From assembly GCA_001789395.1 (NCBI GenBank), contig MFZK01000017.1, positions 1 through 52,682 on the forward strand: a stretch of 52,682 nucleotides of DNA, read 5' to 3'. The stretch is from Candidatus Roizmanbacteria bacterium RIFCSPHIGHO2_02_FULL_37_13b. Lineage in GTDB: Bacteria; Patescibacteriota; Microgenomatia; UBA1406; HO2-37-13b. The notes beneath the pieces are model-generated. The model was not told the origin of the DNA and ran no database searches. It saw only the letters and a list, made by a program, of their open reading frames with translations. The position numbers and the translations under genes were made by a program. Below, piece after piece: positions 13,705 through 23,160 of this stretch. The first letter of the stretch is position 1; each line of letters starts with the position of its first letter.

Positions 13705-16700
13705 TTAATCAAGGTCCACTGCCTCTTTTATGACTAATTTATCTCCAACACTGATATTAACTGCCAAAACTTTTCTTTTAATCATAGATTCATATTTCTT
13801 TGGATATTCCGGTAAAGTGAGAGAAATTTTGGTATCAGATCGCAGATTCATTTGCTTTCTTTGTTTTTGAATGTTTCTTATTAATTCTCTAATCTTCCCT
13901 ACCTCTAATAACTCATCGGTTAATCTAGTATCGAAACCAACTTCAATATCTTCCTCTACGTGATAAGTAAGATCGATTGCTGTGGTATTTAACTCATCTT
14001 TAATCAGATTGAGATACTGTATTTCAAAGTTAGATTTCATGAATTTTTTATTTTGGGGCATTTTTATCATTACTTTGCTTAATTTCTGTCGTACCTTTAT
14101 TTGCTCTTCTTTTCTGATTCGATGACCAACCTCAACGATTTCTCGAATTGTATTCATATCATGTATTAAATTCTGATCAACTTTCATATCTTTCACTTCT
14201 TCAGGCCACATCGCCAAATGGACCGATACTTCATCGGTCAAATTGGTAAATATTTCTTCGGAAACAAATGGTAATATCGGTGAAAGAACAAGAGAAACCT
14301 GCACCAAAACAAAATGGAGAGTTTGATAAAAAACCTGCTTATCCTTTGTAGATTCAGAATTGACCCATACCCGGTCACGACTACGACGAATATACCAAGT
14401 TGACAGATCGGAAACAAACTTTTCTGCCTCCAGCGCCACGTCTTTTACGTTATAATTCTTTAGGTTTTCTTTGACAAAATCGATTAACCAATGAAGTCTA
14501 TTGACAATCCACAAATCAAGAACCTGTTGATTTTTTTCATCATACTTAATACTTATTGCCTCATACTTATCTAAATTCGCATATTCAATAAAATATTTAT
14601 AAATATTCCATAGCATAAGATAAAATTGGCGCCGAACTTCATCTGCGTGTTTATAGCCAAACAGCATATTATCCTCCGGACTTTGTCTGGCATACATCCA
14701 TCTCATTACATCAACACCGATTTTATCAGCCCCTTCGTTAAACTCTATCGCGTTACCCCAACTTTTGTGCATTGGTCGACCATCTTCCCCAAGCAGAGTC
14801 CCAAACCCGAGAACTGTCTTAAACGGCGGCTCATTTTCAAGAGCTGTTGACATGGCTACAAGAGCATAAAACCAATTTTTAAACTGACCTGGAAAAGATT
14901 CTGTGATAAAATTAACCGGAAACCATTTTTTCCATTCTGCATTATTTTCTAAATACAATGGATCGCTTTTGTTATCTTTTGATATAGTAGAATATGGTAC
15001 GATCCCAGCATCAAGCCACGGATTACCTACATCTGAAATTCTTGATACAACCGCATTGCATTTAGCACATTTGATTTTAACTTCATCAATCCAAGGTTTA
15101 TGAGGACTTTTACCTTTCAAAAGTTCCCATCCTGAAATAGCTCTTTTTTTTAGTTCTTCTTTTGAGCCGATCACTTCAAAATGATGACATTTTTTACACT
15201 CATAGATGGGTAAGGCTAATCCCCAATATCTATTTTTCTTGCTGATTAACCAATCGTGCATGTTGTTTAGCCAATCTAATTCACGGTTCCTACCAAATTC
15301 CGGCAGCCACTTGATTTTCTTGATAACCTCAATCATCATTTCTCTAAATGTTTTATTCTGTAGTTTTGACTTTTGACTTTTGATTTTTGAACTCGATGGA
15401 CGAATGTCCATCGCTATATACCACTCTTCCTCTACTTTCCAAACCAGCTCTGTCTTGCATCTCCAGCACGCCGGATAACGGTGTTTATATTCGTGAATCC
15501 TGTAAGCCCAATTATTATTCTCCATATAGTCAAGAATAATACGGGGATTTTTTTTGGCATTTTTGCCTGATAAAAATCCTAAATGTTCAAGATAATCTGC
15601 ATTATCGGCAATAACTGGTATCATCGGCAGTCCAAGTTTCTTACCCAGTTTGAAATCTTCGGCACCAGCTGAAACTGCCGTATGGACCATTCCCGTCCCT
15701 TCGGTCAATGTTATCGGCATGATGCGGGAATCAGTAGGGATAACCGTGTGAAAATTCTTATTTTGTTTAGCTACTTGTTGAACGGCTGGCAAATCATCAA
15801 ATGGGCCTTCATATTTTATACCAACTAACTCTCTGCCTTTTACTGTCTTGACAATTTTTTTGTAATTATTTTGTAAAACGCTGTCGATTAATTCTTTAGC
15901 TAACCAATATAAATCGCCGGATTTCATCTCAACCAGAGCATATTCAAAACTTATATCAACGGCAACAGCAATATTAGCCGGAAGCGTCCAGGGAGTTGTT
16001 GTCCATACCAATAAATATGTTTTCGTATCGTGTAACGTGTTACGTGTTACGGGTAACTTGAAATACACCGATTCATGGATTACTTCTTTATAATCTTCAG
16101 TCAGCATTTCATGTTGTGATATCGCCGTCTCGCATCGAGGACACCAAGGTACGCTATCCGGGGCTTTATAAATCCACCCAAGCTCAAAACATTTTTTTAA
16201 AAAATGCCAAATCATATAATTGTTTTCATCGCTCATGGTAAAATAGGAATTATCCCAATCCATGAAATTGCCTAGGCGTTTTGTCTGCTCTGTTTGAATA
16301 TCGGCAAATTTTCTAACCCGTTTCTTACAGAGTTCGACAAACTTAGCTATTGACGCTTTAGAATCACCGACAACTAGATTCTCTATATCTCTTTTAGTCT
16401 TCAATTTAAGTTCCTTTTCTACCTCAACTTCAACCCATAAACCCTGACAATCAAATCCATTTTGAAATCGCTGTCTATACCCTAAAAGATTAAAAAAACG
16501 CTGCCAAACGTCCTTATAAGTTCGGCCCCATGCATGATGTACACCCATGGGATTATTGGCAGTTATCGGCCCATCTTGGAAAGAAAATCGTTTATCAGAT
16601 TTATCATTTTTATGAAGATATGCCGTCACAACGCCCTTTTCATACCAATGCTGTAACCACTTCTTCTCCATCTCAACAAAATTGGGATTTGGATCTACAG

Positions 16701-16710
16701 GTTTGAACAT
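13705..16710 (-). CDS. ileS: Isoleucyl-tRNA synthetase
   Basis: 1001 residues, class Ia synthetase that charges tRNA-Ile. The HIGH motif appears as HHAWG (58-62) and the KMSKS loop as MHKSWGN. The editing (CP1) domain includes VWTTTPWTLPANIAVAV and GTGMVHTA. An anticodon-binding C-terminal domain follows, and Cys pairs suggest zinc sites (CPRCE, CWRCK, CKKC, CAKC). Two short low-complexity inserts are encoded by tandem heptamers: TRNTLHDTK (16029-16056), beside the editing-domain strand, and SSSKIKSQKSKLQ (15364-15391). Both keep the frame. A TATAAT ends 8 nt before the ATG, indicating a leaderless mRNA. rodA follows directly. Confidence 0.95.
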   Translation of the reverse strand: MFKPVDPNPNFVEMEKKWLQHWYEKGVVTAYLHKNDKSDKRFSFQDGPITANNPMGVHHAWGRTYKDVWQRFFNLLGYRQRFQNGFDCQGLWVEVEVEKELKLKTKRDIENLVVGDSKASIAKFVELCKKRVRKFADIQTEQTKRLGNFMDWDNSYFTMSDENNYMIWHFLKKCFELGWIYKAPDSVPWCPRCETAISQHEMLTEDYKEVIHESVYFKLPVTRNTLHDTKTYLLVWTTTPWTLPANIAVAVDISFEYALVEMKSGDLYWLAKELIDSVLQNNYKKIVKTVKGRELVGIKYEGPFDDLPAVQQVAKQNKNFHTVIPTDSRIMPITLTEGTGMVHTAVSAGAEDFKLGKKLGLPMIPVIADNADYLEHLGFLSGKNAKKNPRIILDYMENNNWAYRIHEYKHRYPACWRCKTELVWKVEEEWYIAMDIRPSSSKIKSQKSKLQNKTFREMMIEVIKKIKWLPEFGRNRELDWLNNMHDWLISKKNRYWGLALPIYECKKCHHFEVIGSKEELKKRAISGWELLKGKSPHKPWIDEVKIKCAKCNAVVSRISDVGNPWLDAGIVPYSTISKDNKSDPLYLENNAEWKKWFPVNFITESFPGQFKNWFYALVAMSTALENEPPFKTVLGFGTLLGEDGRPMHKSWGNAIEFNEGADKIGVDVMRWMYARQSPEDNMLFGYKHADEVRRQFYLMLWNIYKYFIEYANLDKYEAISIKYDEKNQQVLDLWIVNRLHWLIDFVKENLKNYNVKDVALEAEKFVSDLSTWYIRRSRDRVWVNSESTKDKQVFYQTLHFVLVQVSLVLSPILPFVSEEIFTNLTDEVSVHLAMWPEEVKDMKVDQNLIHDMNTIREIVEVGHRIRKEEQIKVRQKLSKVMIKMPQNKKFMKSNFEIQYLNLIKDELNTTAIDLTYHVEEDIEVGFDTRLTDELLEVGKIRELIRNIQKQRKQMNLRSDTKISLTLPEYPKKYESMIKRKVLAVNISVGDKLVIKEAVDLD
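15364..15391. repeat. Heptamer tandem repeat inside ileS
   Basis: Plus-strand units TTTTGAC, TTTTGAC, TTTTGAT, TTTTGAA. They encode the Ser/Lys/Gln-rich insert of IleRS on the minus strand. Confidence 0.85.
16029..16056. repeat. Second heptamer tandem repeat inside ileS
   Basis: Plus-strand units CGTGTAA, CGTGTTA, CGTGTTA, CGGGTAA, a different unit from the other ileS repeat. They encode PVTRNTLH on the minus strand. Confidence 0.85.
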
Positions 16711-16718
16711 ATTTGTCT

Positions 16719-16724
16719 ATTATA
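16719..16724 (-). promoter_or_regulatory. ileS -10 element, leaderless geometry
   Basis: Perfect TATAAT on the minus strand with 8 nt (AGACAAAT) to the ATG at 16710. No convincing -35. Confidence 0.55.
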
Positions 16725-16740
16725 ATATAAAAACAGCTGC

Positions 16741-16774
16741 GATTCTTCGGTCGCTATCGCTCACTCAGAATGAC
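16741..16774. repeat. REP-like element ending GAATGAC
   Basis: GATTCTTCGG...CTCAGAATGAC: the same style (ATTC/GAAT ends, TTCGNTCG centre, ATGAC tail) as the pieces at 1402-1555. It lies between the divergent ileS and typA genes. Confidence 0.6.
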
Positions 16775-16844
16775 ACGAAGAAGGAATGAATGATGATAAA
16801 GGCAAAAGTATGATATAATTTGTTTTTCTTTTATATAGAATTAT

Positions 16845-18674
16845 ATGGATATATATAATATTGCTATCATAGCCCATGTCGATCATGGCAAAACCACGCT
16901 TGTTGACGGTATGTTGAAACAAACACATACATTTCGAGATAACCAAAAAGAGATGAATCAGGTTCTGATTATGGATTCAAATGATCTTGAACGGGAGAAA
17001 GGTATCACTATTCTTTCCAAAAATACCAGTGTTTGTATTAATGATAAAAAAATTAACATTATCGATACACCTGGACATGCTGATTTTGGCGGTGAAGTTG
17101 AACGAGTTCTAAACATGGCTTCAGGCGCAATTCTTTTGGTTGATGCAGCTGAGGGACCACTGCCTCAGACTCGATTTGTTTTAAAAAAAGCATTGGAGGC
17201 TAAATTAGCAATGATCGTGATTATAAATAAAATAGATAAAAAAGATGCCAGGCCTTTGGAAGTATTGCATGAGGTTGAAAGTCTGTTTCTTGAGCTTGTC
17301 TCTAACGAATCAGCTCTTCATTTCAAGACTTTATTTGGAGTCGGTCGTGATGGAAAAATGTATAAGGAACTACCTGCAAAGTATACATCAGAACTTCCTG
17401 GTAACTTAAATCCACTATTTGAGTTAATTATAGAGTCTGTTCCTAACGCAACTCATGATAAAAATAAACCGTTTCAAATGCTTATTTCAACACTTGATTA
17501 TGATAATTATGTTGGCCGACTTTGTATTGGAAAGGTTAATCAAGGAATGTTAAAGAAAGGTGGAAAAATTGCCTTGATTGAAGATGAGAAGCTGATGGGA
17601 ACGTATACGGCGATGAAATTATTTACCAGCGTAGGCCTTATTCGTACTGAGGTCGATATGATTACCTGTGGTGATATCGTCGCTATAGCTGGTATTGCCG
17701 AGTTAAACATCGGTCAAACTGTCACTGACCCACATTTTCCGATAAGCCTACCGAATATTGAAGTTGAAGAACCGACTATTAAAATTACAATTGGTCCAAA
17801 TACCAGTCCATTTTCAGGAAAAGAAGGAACCTACACCACATCACGTCAGATACGGGAAAGATTGGTAAAAGAAATCCAAACCAATTTAGGACTCAAAATG
17901 GAAGAATCTGATCAATCGGGAAGTCGGTTTACAGTCAGTGGTCGAGGCGAGCTTCATTTAGCAATTCTCATTGAAACGATGCGTCGGGAAGGATATGAAC
18001 TCGAGGTCTCTAAACCTCAGGTTATTTATAAAACTATTGACGGAAAAACCGTTGAACCCTACGAGGAAGTTACTATTGATATCAATAAAGAATATTTAGG
18101 AGTGATAAGTCAAGAACTTGGAAAAAGAAAAGGAGAACTACAAAATATGACTACCGATCATAATGATAACGCAAGACTTGTATATAAAATTTCAAGCCAA
18201 AATCTCATCGGTATCCGAAGTAGTCTATTGACAAATACTAGAGGAACAGTCGTAATGAATAGCTTTTTCTTAGGCTACGAACCAAAAGGCGAAAAAATGG
18301 ATTCAATGCGATCGGGTGCTCTTATCGCCAGCCAATCAGGCACAACATTCACATATGGATTGGCAAACGCACAAGAGCGAGGCACCTTGTTTGTGGGTCC
18401 TGGTATCGTGGTCTATGAGGGTATGATTGTCGGCATAACGCCAAATGAAAAAGATATTGAGGTAAACGTTTGTAAAGCAAAAAAATTGACTAATAACCGA
18501 TCATCCGGTGAAGGTGTATCCGTTTCAGTTGAACCACCAACAATATTAAGTCTGGAACAGTGTCTGGATTTTTTGAATGATGATGAGCTTCTCGAGGTTA
18601 CTCCTAAATCACTTCGACTACGTAAAACATTACTGTCCATAACTGCTCGACGCGTCGAAAGTCGGATGAAATAA
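16845..18674 (+). CDS. typA: Translational GTPase TypA/BipA
   Basis: 609 residues, the usual TypA length. G1 is AHVDHGKTT (10-18), G2 lies in EREKGITILSKNT, G3 is DTPGHADFGGE, and G4 is NKIDKKDARP. EF-G-like domains II, III and V follow, and the TypA-specific C-terminal domain (EPKGEKMDSMRSGALIASQSG, ANAQERGTLF) is intact. TypA binds the 70S ribosome and helps ribosome assembly and stress responses. It is divergent from ileS. A TATAAT lies at 16814-16819, 25 nt from the ATG, so this gene does not show the 6-8 nt spacing of many others. It converges on the DUF2130 gene. Confidence 0.95.
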   Translation: MDIYNIAIIAHVDHGKTTLVDGMLKQTHTFRDNQKEMNQVLIMDSNDLEREKGITILSKNTSVCINDKKINIIDTPGHADFGGEVERVLNMASGAILLVDAAEGPLPQTRFVLKKALEAKLAMIVIINKIDKKDARPLEVLHEVESLFLELVSNESALHFKTLFGVGRDGKMYKELPAKYTSELPGNLNPLFELIIESVPNATHDKNKPFQMLISTLDYDNYVGRLCIGKVNQGMLKKGGKIALIEDEKLMGTYTAMKLFTSVGLIRTEVDMITCGDIVAIAGIAELNIGQTVTDPHFPISLPNIEVEEPTIKITIGPNTSPFSGKEGTYTTSRQIRERLVKEIQTNLGLKMEESDQSGSRFTVSGRGELHLAILIETMRREGYELEVSKPQVIYKTIDGKTVEPYEEVTIDINKEYLGVISQELGKRKGELQNMTTDHNDNARLVYKISSQNLIGIRSSLLTNTRGTVVMNSFFLGYEPKGEKMDSMRSGALIASQSGTTFTYGLANAQERGTLFVGPGIVVYEGMIVGITPNEKDIEVNVCKAKKLTNNRSSGEGVSVSVEPPTILSLEQCLDFLNDDELLEVTPKSLRLRKTLLSITARRVESRMK

Positions 18675-18680
18675 TTTTAG

Positions 18681-18726
18681 ACACCCGTCGGGCCTACGGA
18701 TTTTAATTATATTAAATTAATTAAAA
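18681..18726. terminator. Convergent spacer with CACCCGTCGGG, CCTACGGATT and an AT stem
   Basis: A small CCCG-T-CGGG palindrome and CCTACGGATT (18693-18702) are followed by TTTTAATTA (18701-18709), 8-nt loop, TAATTAAAA (18718-18726). The AT stem could end transcription on both strands. CACCCGNCGGG plus CCTACGGATT recur at 43806-43843. Confidence 0.45.
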
Positions 18727-18729
18727 GAT

Positions 18730-19914
18730 TTAAAAAGGCATTTCGTCTTGATTGTTGGATTCTTCTTCAGATGCAGATGGAAGCTCAAGTCTTTCGATTT
18801 TTGGCAATGCATCATCTGTTGCTCCCTGTAAATCCCCATAGAGACTGGCTGTGGATGCTATTACCCGTTCTATTTCTTTTTCCCTTCTTGCCCATATCGT
18901 CGTCATTGCTCGCTTTTCCCGATCCAATTCACCTTTCAGATTTGAAAATGCATTGATGATATTCTCAATTTTACTTTTGAATTCCGGACTTAATAAATAT
19001 TGATAAAGATACTCCATTTTTTTGTTCCCACCATCGATTGATTGACGAAGTTTGTACATAGCAATTAAATTGCCTCGAACTACATGGATCAGCGGTAATA
19101 TATAAGCTAAATCAACGACCAAGATTCCCTTGATTTCACCAAATATCTTGATTGAATCGGGCATAGTCTTCGATACCAAAATAGCAATATCTGCCTTGGC
19201 TTTTGCCAGATCATCTCTCAATTTATCAACCCATTCGTTACTGAATGCCTTAGTATTTTTGAACTCCCATAATATCATTCCGGAGCGTAGACCTGATCGT
19301 TGGTTCACTTCTTGAATCAGATCTGCGCCCGTTATCCCTGTTGGCACATCATAAATTTTGTCAGTTGGAAAATTCTGTGAAAGTAAGTTTTTTAAATCGG
19401 TCTCAAGAGCATCACCCTGGATTTGCATTGAACCTTGGTCTGATTTTCTTTTCAACTCCTCTATAGTCTTTCGCATTTGATCAATTTGTTTTTCCTTTTC
19501 GGCTAATTTTAGCCTGGAGTTATCTTCAAGTTCTTTTTGCAATTTCTCTGTCATATCGCGACGAATTTCGTCTATTTTTCGCTCTAAGACTAATTCCATC
19601 TGCTTTTTTTGTTCTTCTATTTCTCTTTTTGATCTTCTTAACTCCAATTCCTGCTTCTGAAATTCCTCAAGACGCCTCTTTTGATCTTCAAGAATTTCAT
19701 TTTTATCTTTCAGCTCCTTTGTCACTTTTTCGCTTGCTTTTTGTTGCGCCACTTCCCACATTTTTGCTTTTTCTTTTTGAAGAAAATTTTGTTTTTCTTT
19801 TTCAAAATCCTGGCGTAATTTAATCTCGACTGCATCATGCATCTGTTTAGTTAGAGTCTCAGACAGAGGTATTTGAGTTCCACAATTTGGGCATTTTATA
19901 TTTTGATCCGTCAT
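18730..19914 (-). CDS. DUF2130 coiled-coil protein with N-terminal zinc ribbon
   Basis: 394 residues from the chosen start. It begins TDQNIKCPNCGTQIPLSE (zinc-ribbon half with CxxC), has a long charged coiled coil (about 30-165), then the DUF2130 domain: GDALETDLKNLLSQNF, GADLIQEV, GMILWEFKNTKAFSNEWVDKLRDDL, ADIAILVS. The E-x-K core resembles restriction-endonuclease-like folds (inference). The C-terminus is acidic and Ser-rich. A TTG at 19953 would overlap the ftsZ end; the ATG at 19914 is 7 nt after the ftsZ stop and fits the zinc-ribbon start. Co-transcription with ftsZ is likely. The function of the family is not established. Confidence 0.85.
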   Translation of the reverse strand: MTDQNIKCPNCGTQIPLSETLTKQMHDAVEIKLRQDFEKEKQNFLQKEKAKMWEVAQQKASEKVTKELKDKNEILEDQKRRLEEFQKQELELRRSKREIEEQKKQMELVLERKIDEIRRDMTEKLQKELEDNSRLKLAEKEKQIDQMRKTIEELKRKSDQGSMQIQGDALETDLKNLLSQNFPTDKIYDVPTGITGADLIQEVNQRSGLRSGMILWEFKNTKAFSNEWVDKLRDDLAKAKADIAILVSKTMPDSIKIFGEIKGILVVDLAYILPLIHVVRGNLIAMYKLRQSIDGGNKKMEYLYQYLLSPEFKSKIENIINAFSNLKGELDREKRAMTTIWARREKEIERVIASTASLYGDLQGATDDALPKIERLELPSASEEESNNQDEMPF

Positions 19915-19921
19915 GACAGAA

Positions 19922-21091
19922 TTATTTTCTACGCAAGAAAGTAGGTACATCAAATTCAGTATCTGCTAAATCTGAACCTGAATTATCATCCTCTATGTCT
20001 TTTGAGTTGACATCAACCTTCTTCTGTTCTTTATTTATATCTTTTTTTGCGACAATAAAATCTTCTAAGTCATCTTCTTCACTTTCATCCTGCAGCATCG
20101 ATGTCGATCTGTTTTGTAATCTTAATAGTCTTAATCGATTTTCATCAAATTTAGTCGCAATAACTGTAATTTTAACCTGATCCATCATTTTTTCATCTAT
20201 CACAGCCCCAAAAATTATTTCGGCGTCAGAATCAACAATTTTAGATATAATTGACGCTGCTTCATCGACCTCAAGCATGGATAAATCAGGCCCCCCAACA
20301 ATATTGAAAAGGACTCCCTTTGCACCTTCTATAGATGTCTCCAAAAGCGGTGATGAAATTGCTTGCTTTATGGCAATCCCGGTGCGTTTATCTCCCGACC
20401 CTACTCCAATACCCATCAAAGCAGTCCCGGCGTCTTTCATGATAGAACGAACATCAGCAAAATCAACATTGATAAGTCCGGGAGTAGTTATAAGTTCAGC
20501 AATTCCTTTTACACCTTGATGGAGTATCGAATCAATTTTCTTAAATGCCTGGGTAACACTAACTTTGTTATCGATTATTTCCAATACTTTTTGGTTGGGA
20601 ATAATTATTAGCGTATCAACCTTATCTTTAAGCTTGGTGATACCATCATCAGCAGCCACTTTTCGTCTGGATCCTTCAAAGTTAAAGGGTCTGGTCACGA
20701 CCGCTACGACTAACGTATTAATTTCTTTGACTATTTCAGCAACAACTGGTGCTGCTCCCGTTCCAGTCCCACCGCCTTCTCCACATGCAATAAAAACCAT
20801 ATCTGCTCCATCGACAGCTTCTTTTATTTTATCACGCGACTCTTCAGCGGCCTTTAATCCTATTTCTGGATCTCCCCCCGATCCCAGACCTTTAGTCAGA
20901 TTTTCTCCTATCTGAATCTTGACATCTGCTTTGGTTTTAAGTAATGCTTGAGCATCGGTATTTAATGCAATGAACTCGACGCCCTGAATATCTTCTTCCA
21001 ATACCATGGTCGATATGGCATTACCACCCCCACCACCTATACCTACAACTTTAATTTTTGCCGGTTGTCCAGCCTTTGGTTTTATTAGCAC
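19922..21091 (-). CDS. ftsZ: Cell division GTPase FtsZ
   Basis: 389 residues. The GTP-binding signature GGGTGTG is at 106-112, the N-terminal GIGGGGGNA and NTDAQAL are present, and the T7 loop contains NVDFADVRSIM. An acidic, poorly conserved linker (about 335-380) leads to a conserved C-terminal peptide (FDVPTFLRRK). FtsZ forms the division ring. The start is GTG at 21091. A perfect TATAAT lies in the 20-nt gap after ftsA with 6 nt to the GTG, so besides read-through from ftsA it should have its own leaderless transcript. Confidence 0.97.
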   Translation of the reverse strand: MLIKPKAGQPAKIKVVGIGGGGGNAISTMVLEEDIQGVEFIALNTDAQALLKTKADVKIQIGENLTKGLGSGGDPEIGLKAAEESRDKIKEAVDGADMVFIACGEGGGTGTGAAPVVAEIVKEINTLVVAVVTRPFNFEGSRRKVAADDGITKLKDKVDTLIIIPNQKVLEIIDNKVSVTQAFKKIDSILHQGVKGIAELITTPGLINVDFADVRSIMKDAGTALMGIGVGSGDKRTGIAIKQAISSPLLETSIEGAKGVLFNIVGGPDLSMLEVDEAASIISKIVDSDAEIIFGAVIDEKMMDQVKITVIATKFDENRLRLLRLQNRSTSMLQDESEEDDLEDFIVAKKDINKEQKKVDVNSKDIEDDNSGSDLADTEFDVPTFLRRK

Positions 21092-21097
21092 GTGTGA

Positions 21098-21103
21098 ATT
21101 ATA
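21098..21103 (-). promoter_or_regulatory. ftsZ -10 element, leaderless geometry
   Basis: Perfect TATAAT on the minus strand within the ftsA-ftsZ gap, 6 nt (TCACAC) before the GTG start. The -35 would fall inside the ftsA end and is weak. Confidence 0.55.
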
Positions 21104-21111
21104 TCTAAATT

Positions 21112-22395
21112 TTAAGGGATATACGATTTAAAAATCCCAATTACTTTTTTTACTGATCCTTTAACTGAAAAGCTTCGCAAGATTGAGTTAAAATCTTTAA
21201 TATTTAATTTTGCTTTCTCCTCCACGTAATCTTTAGCGTAAAGAAGCAAACCAACAACAGCTGAATATTGCGGATACATTATTTCATCTATTAGACCCGT
21301 GACATGTTGAGGTGTTCCCACTCTAGCACTCATACCAATTATATGTTTAGCGACTTCAACTGATGATACGGTCGATGCACCACCACCAACGATAACTAAA
21401 CCCGATGGTACTTGATTTGATAGCTCACTTTTTTCTATCTCAGAAAATACTTTTTCGTATATCTCTTCGAGCCTTGGTTTCATAATTCCATCGATGACGG
21501 TTTTATAAGAAACAGTTGATAGTCCTTCCAACAAATTAAGATCCGACACATCTATATCATCTTTTTTTGAAAGATTGTCTTTATCTAACTTCTTTTTTAA
21601 ATTCTTTTTATCCATTAAAAATAATTTGATTTTTTCTGACGACTCAAGCGATATCCTAAGTCCCACGGCAATATCATTTGTTATATGTCTGGCGCCAATG
21701 GGAATAGATGATGAATAAGATAGTGCTCCATCTACAAATATACAGATGTCTGTCTTACCGCCTCCGATATCAATCAGTACAACTCCCAATTCTTTTTCAG
21801 TTTCAGAGACGACGGCAAGTGATGAAGAAAGTCCTGAAAATACAAAACCATCGACAGCTATCCCGAGATCAGTAAGACATCTTTCAATATTTTTTAGATT
21901 TGTAACCGAGGCAGTAATAATATGAGTGTTGACTTCAAGTCGCACACCACTCATTCCAATAGGATTTTTGATACCCGATTGACCGTCAACAATATATTCC
22001 CGAGGTATTACTTCGATTACTTCTCTGGTTGAGGACAATGAAATAGCTTTAGCAGCTTCTATTGCTCTTTCTATATCTGATGCATTTATATCCGCGTCAG
22101 GTTGGGATACGGCAACAACTCCATGTGAATTTATAGAGCTTATATGTGGACCACCGACGGTTACATATGCTGAATTTACCTTAATTCCTGCCATTCTTTC
22201 AGCTTTTTCGATACAATCTTCCAAAGCTGAAGAAACATGGGCAATATCAACAATTTGCCCTTTTCTTACTCCTTTAGAATCCACAGTGGCAAAACCCATG
22301 ATTCTTGGTGTTCTATCTTCTCCGGCTACAGAAGCAATAATTGAGACGATTTTACTGGTACCAATATCAATACCAGTGATTATTTGTTCAGCCAT
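21112..22395 (-). CDS. ftsA: Cell division protein FtsA
   Basis: 427 residues, actin-like ATPase fold. Phosphate-1 motif is GIDIGTSKI, the SHS2 (1C) domain region includes VNSAYVTVGGPHI, phosphate 2 is VLIDIGGGKTDI, and the adenosine motif is LVIVGGGAS. A Lys/Asp-rich insert (about 252-276) precedes the last third. The C-terminus ends in a hydrophobic/basic helix (KKVIGIFKSYI) that could be the membrane-targeting helix. FtsA tethers FtsZ to the membrane. It begins 2 nt after the ftsQ stop, so the two are translationally coupled. Confidence 0.95.
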   Translation of the reverse strand: MAEQIITGIDIGTSKIVSIIASVAGEDRTPRIMGFATVDSKGVRKGQIVDIAHVSSALEDCIEKAERMAGIKVNSAYVTVGGPHISSINSHGVVAVSQPDADINASDIERAIEAAKAISLSSTREVIEVIPREYIVDGQSGIKNPIGMSGVRLEVNTHIITASVTNLKNIERCLTDLGIAVDGFVFSGLSSSLAVVSETEKELGVVLIDIGGGKTDICIFVDGALSYSSSIPIGARHITNDIAVGLRISLESSEKIKLFLMDKKNLKKKLDKDNLSKKDDIDVSDLNLLEGLSTVSYKTVIDGIMKPRLEEIYEKVFSEIEKSELSNQVPSGLVIVGGGASTVSSVEVAKHIIGMSARVGTPQHVTGLIDEIMYPQYSAVVGLLLYAKDYVEEKAKLNIKDFNSILRSFSVKGSVKKVIGIFKSYIP

Positions 22396-22397
22396 AT

Positions 22398-23102
22398 TTA
22401 CTTCAATTTAACCACAGGCTTATTAAATCTCAAATCGATAGATTTGAAGTCAATCTTTTCAACTTTTATCTTTATCATTAAATTCTTTAAATCTATTACT
22501 TGTTCTTCTAGTTTTTTTTCATTACTTATAATTATTTCTTTATCATCACTTGTTCTAAATACTAACATATCAGGTCCATTAATATCAAGTCTCCTAACAT
22601 CAATATTCATTTCGTTTAAAGCTGATATGAATGATAAACCGGTTAATATATCTTCTTGATTTATTAAGTCAGAAACCTGAAAATCGTCGTAATTAAAATT
22701 CTGGTAATAGACAATTTGAGGATGAATGTCGTTACTCATACTTTTGAGTCGAGATATGACTTTGCCTTCCTTAGATAGAGAATAAAAACCTTGATCAACT
22801 TTCAAATAACCTAATACTGAACTAAGCTTTACAGTTAAACGTATAGTTGAGGGATACTGTTTCACTATTTCTATGTCGGAAATACCAGGATTTAATTTAA
22901 GTAGATTTTTTTTAATTTTGGAGGTATCCAAAAACAATAGCGTTTCACCTTGAAGCGCACTTAAACCATACAAATTATTTGTTCCACTAAGTGTAATAGT
23001 TTTAATTACTAAATGATTTGTAATTAAATAAAATGACGCGACAAAAAAAATGATTAATAAGAAAAAAATAACTATTTTTTTAATGAAAGATATTCGGACC
23101 AT
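22398..23102 (-). CDS. ftsQ: Cell division protein FtsQ/DivIB (POTRA domain)
   Basis: 234 residues: a short basic N-terminus, one membrane helix (about 10-30), then a POTRA-type domain (TITLSGTNNLYGLSALQGETLLFLD, IEIVKQYPSTIRLTVK) and a beta domain (VSRLKS...PQIVYYQNFN). This is the bitopic scaffold of the septal complex with FtsL and FtsB. It precedes ftsA-ftsZ in the standard order. A TATACT ends 8 nt before the ATG, so a promoter may start a ftsQ-ftsA-ftsZ transcript inside the larger cluster. The gap to murG upstream is 58 nt. Confidence 0.85.
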   Translation of the reverse strand: MVRISFIKKIVIFFLLIIFFVASFYLITNHLVIKTITLSGTNNLYGLSALQGETLLFLDTSKIKKNLLKLNPGISDIEIVKQYPSTIRLTVKLSSVLGYLKVDQGFYSLSKEGKVISRLKSMSNDIHPQIVYYQNFNYDDFQVSDLINQEDILTGLSFISALNEMNIDVRRLDINGPDMLVFRTSDDKEIIISNEKKLEEQVIDLKNLMIKIKVEKIDFKSIDLRFNKPVVKLK

Positions 23103-23110
23103 CCTAATTT

Positions 23111-23116
23111 AGTATA
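23111..23116 (-). promoter_or_regulatory. ftsQ -10 element, leaderless geometry
   Basis: TATACT on the minus strand, 8 nt before the ATG. A TTTCTG 16 nt upstream could be a weak -35. Confidence 0.5.
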
Positions 23117-23160
23117 ACAGAATAGACTATTTCAGAAAGATTTTACAAAAAAAATTTGTG

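Noticed and set aside
16814-16819. TATAAT before typA counted as a leaderless promoter
   Set aside because: It is 25 nt from the ATG and has no clear -35, so it does not share the 6-8 nt geometry.
19915-19953. TTG start of the DUF2130 gene at 19953
   Set aside because: It would overlap the end of ftsZ; the ATG at 19914 begins the zinc-ribbon region expected for the family.
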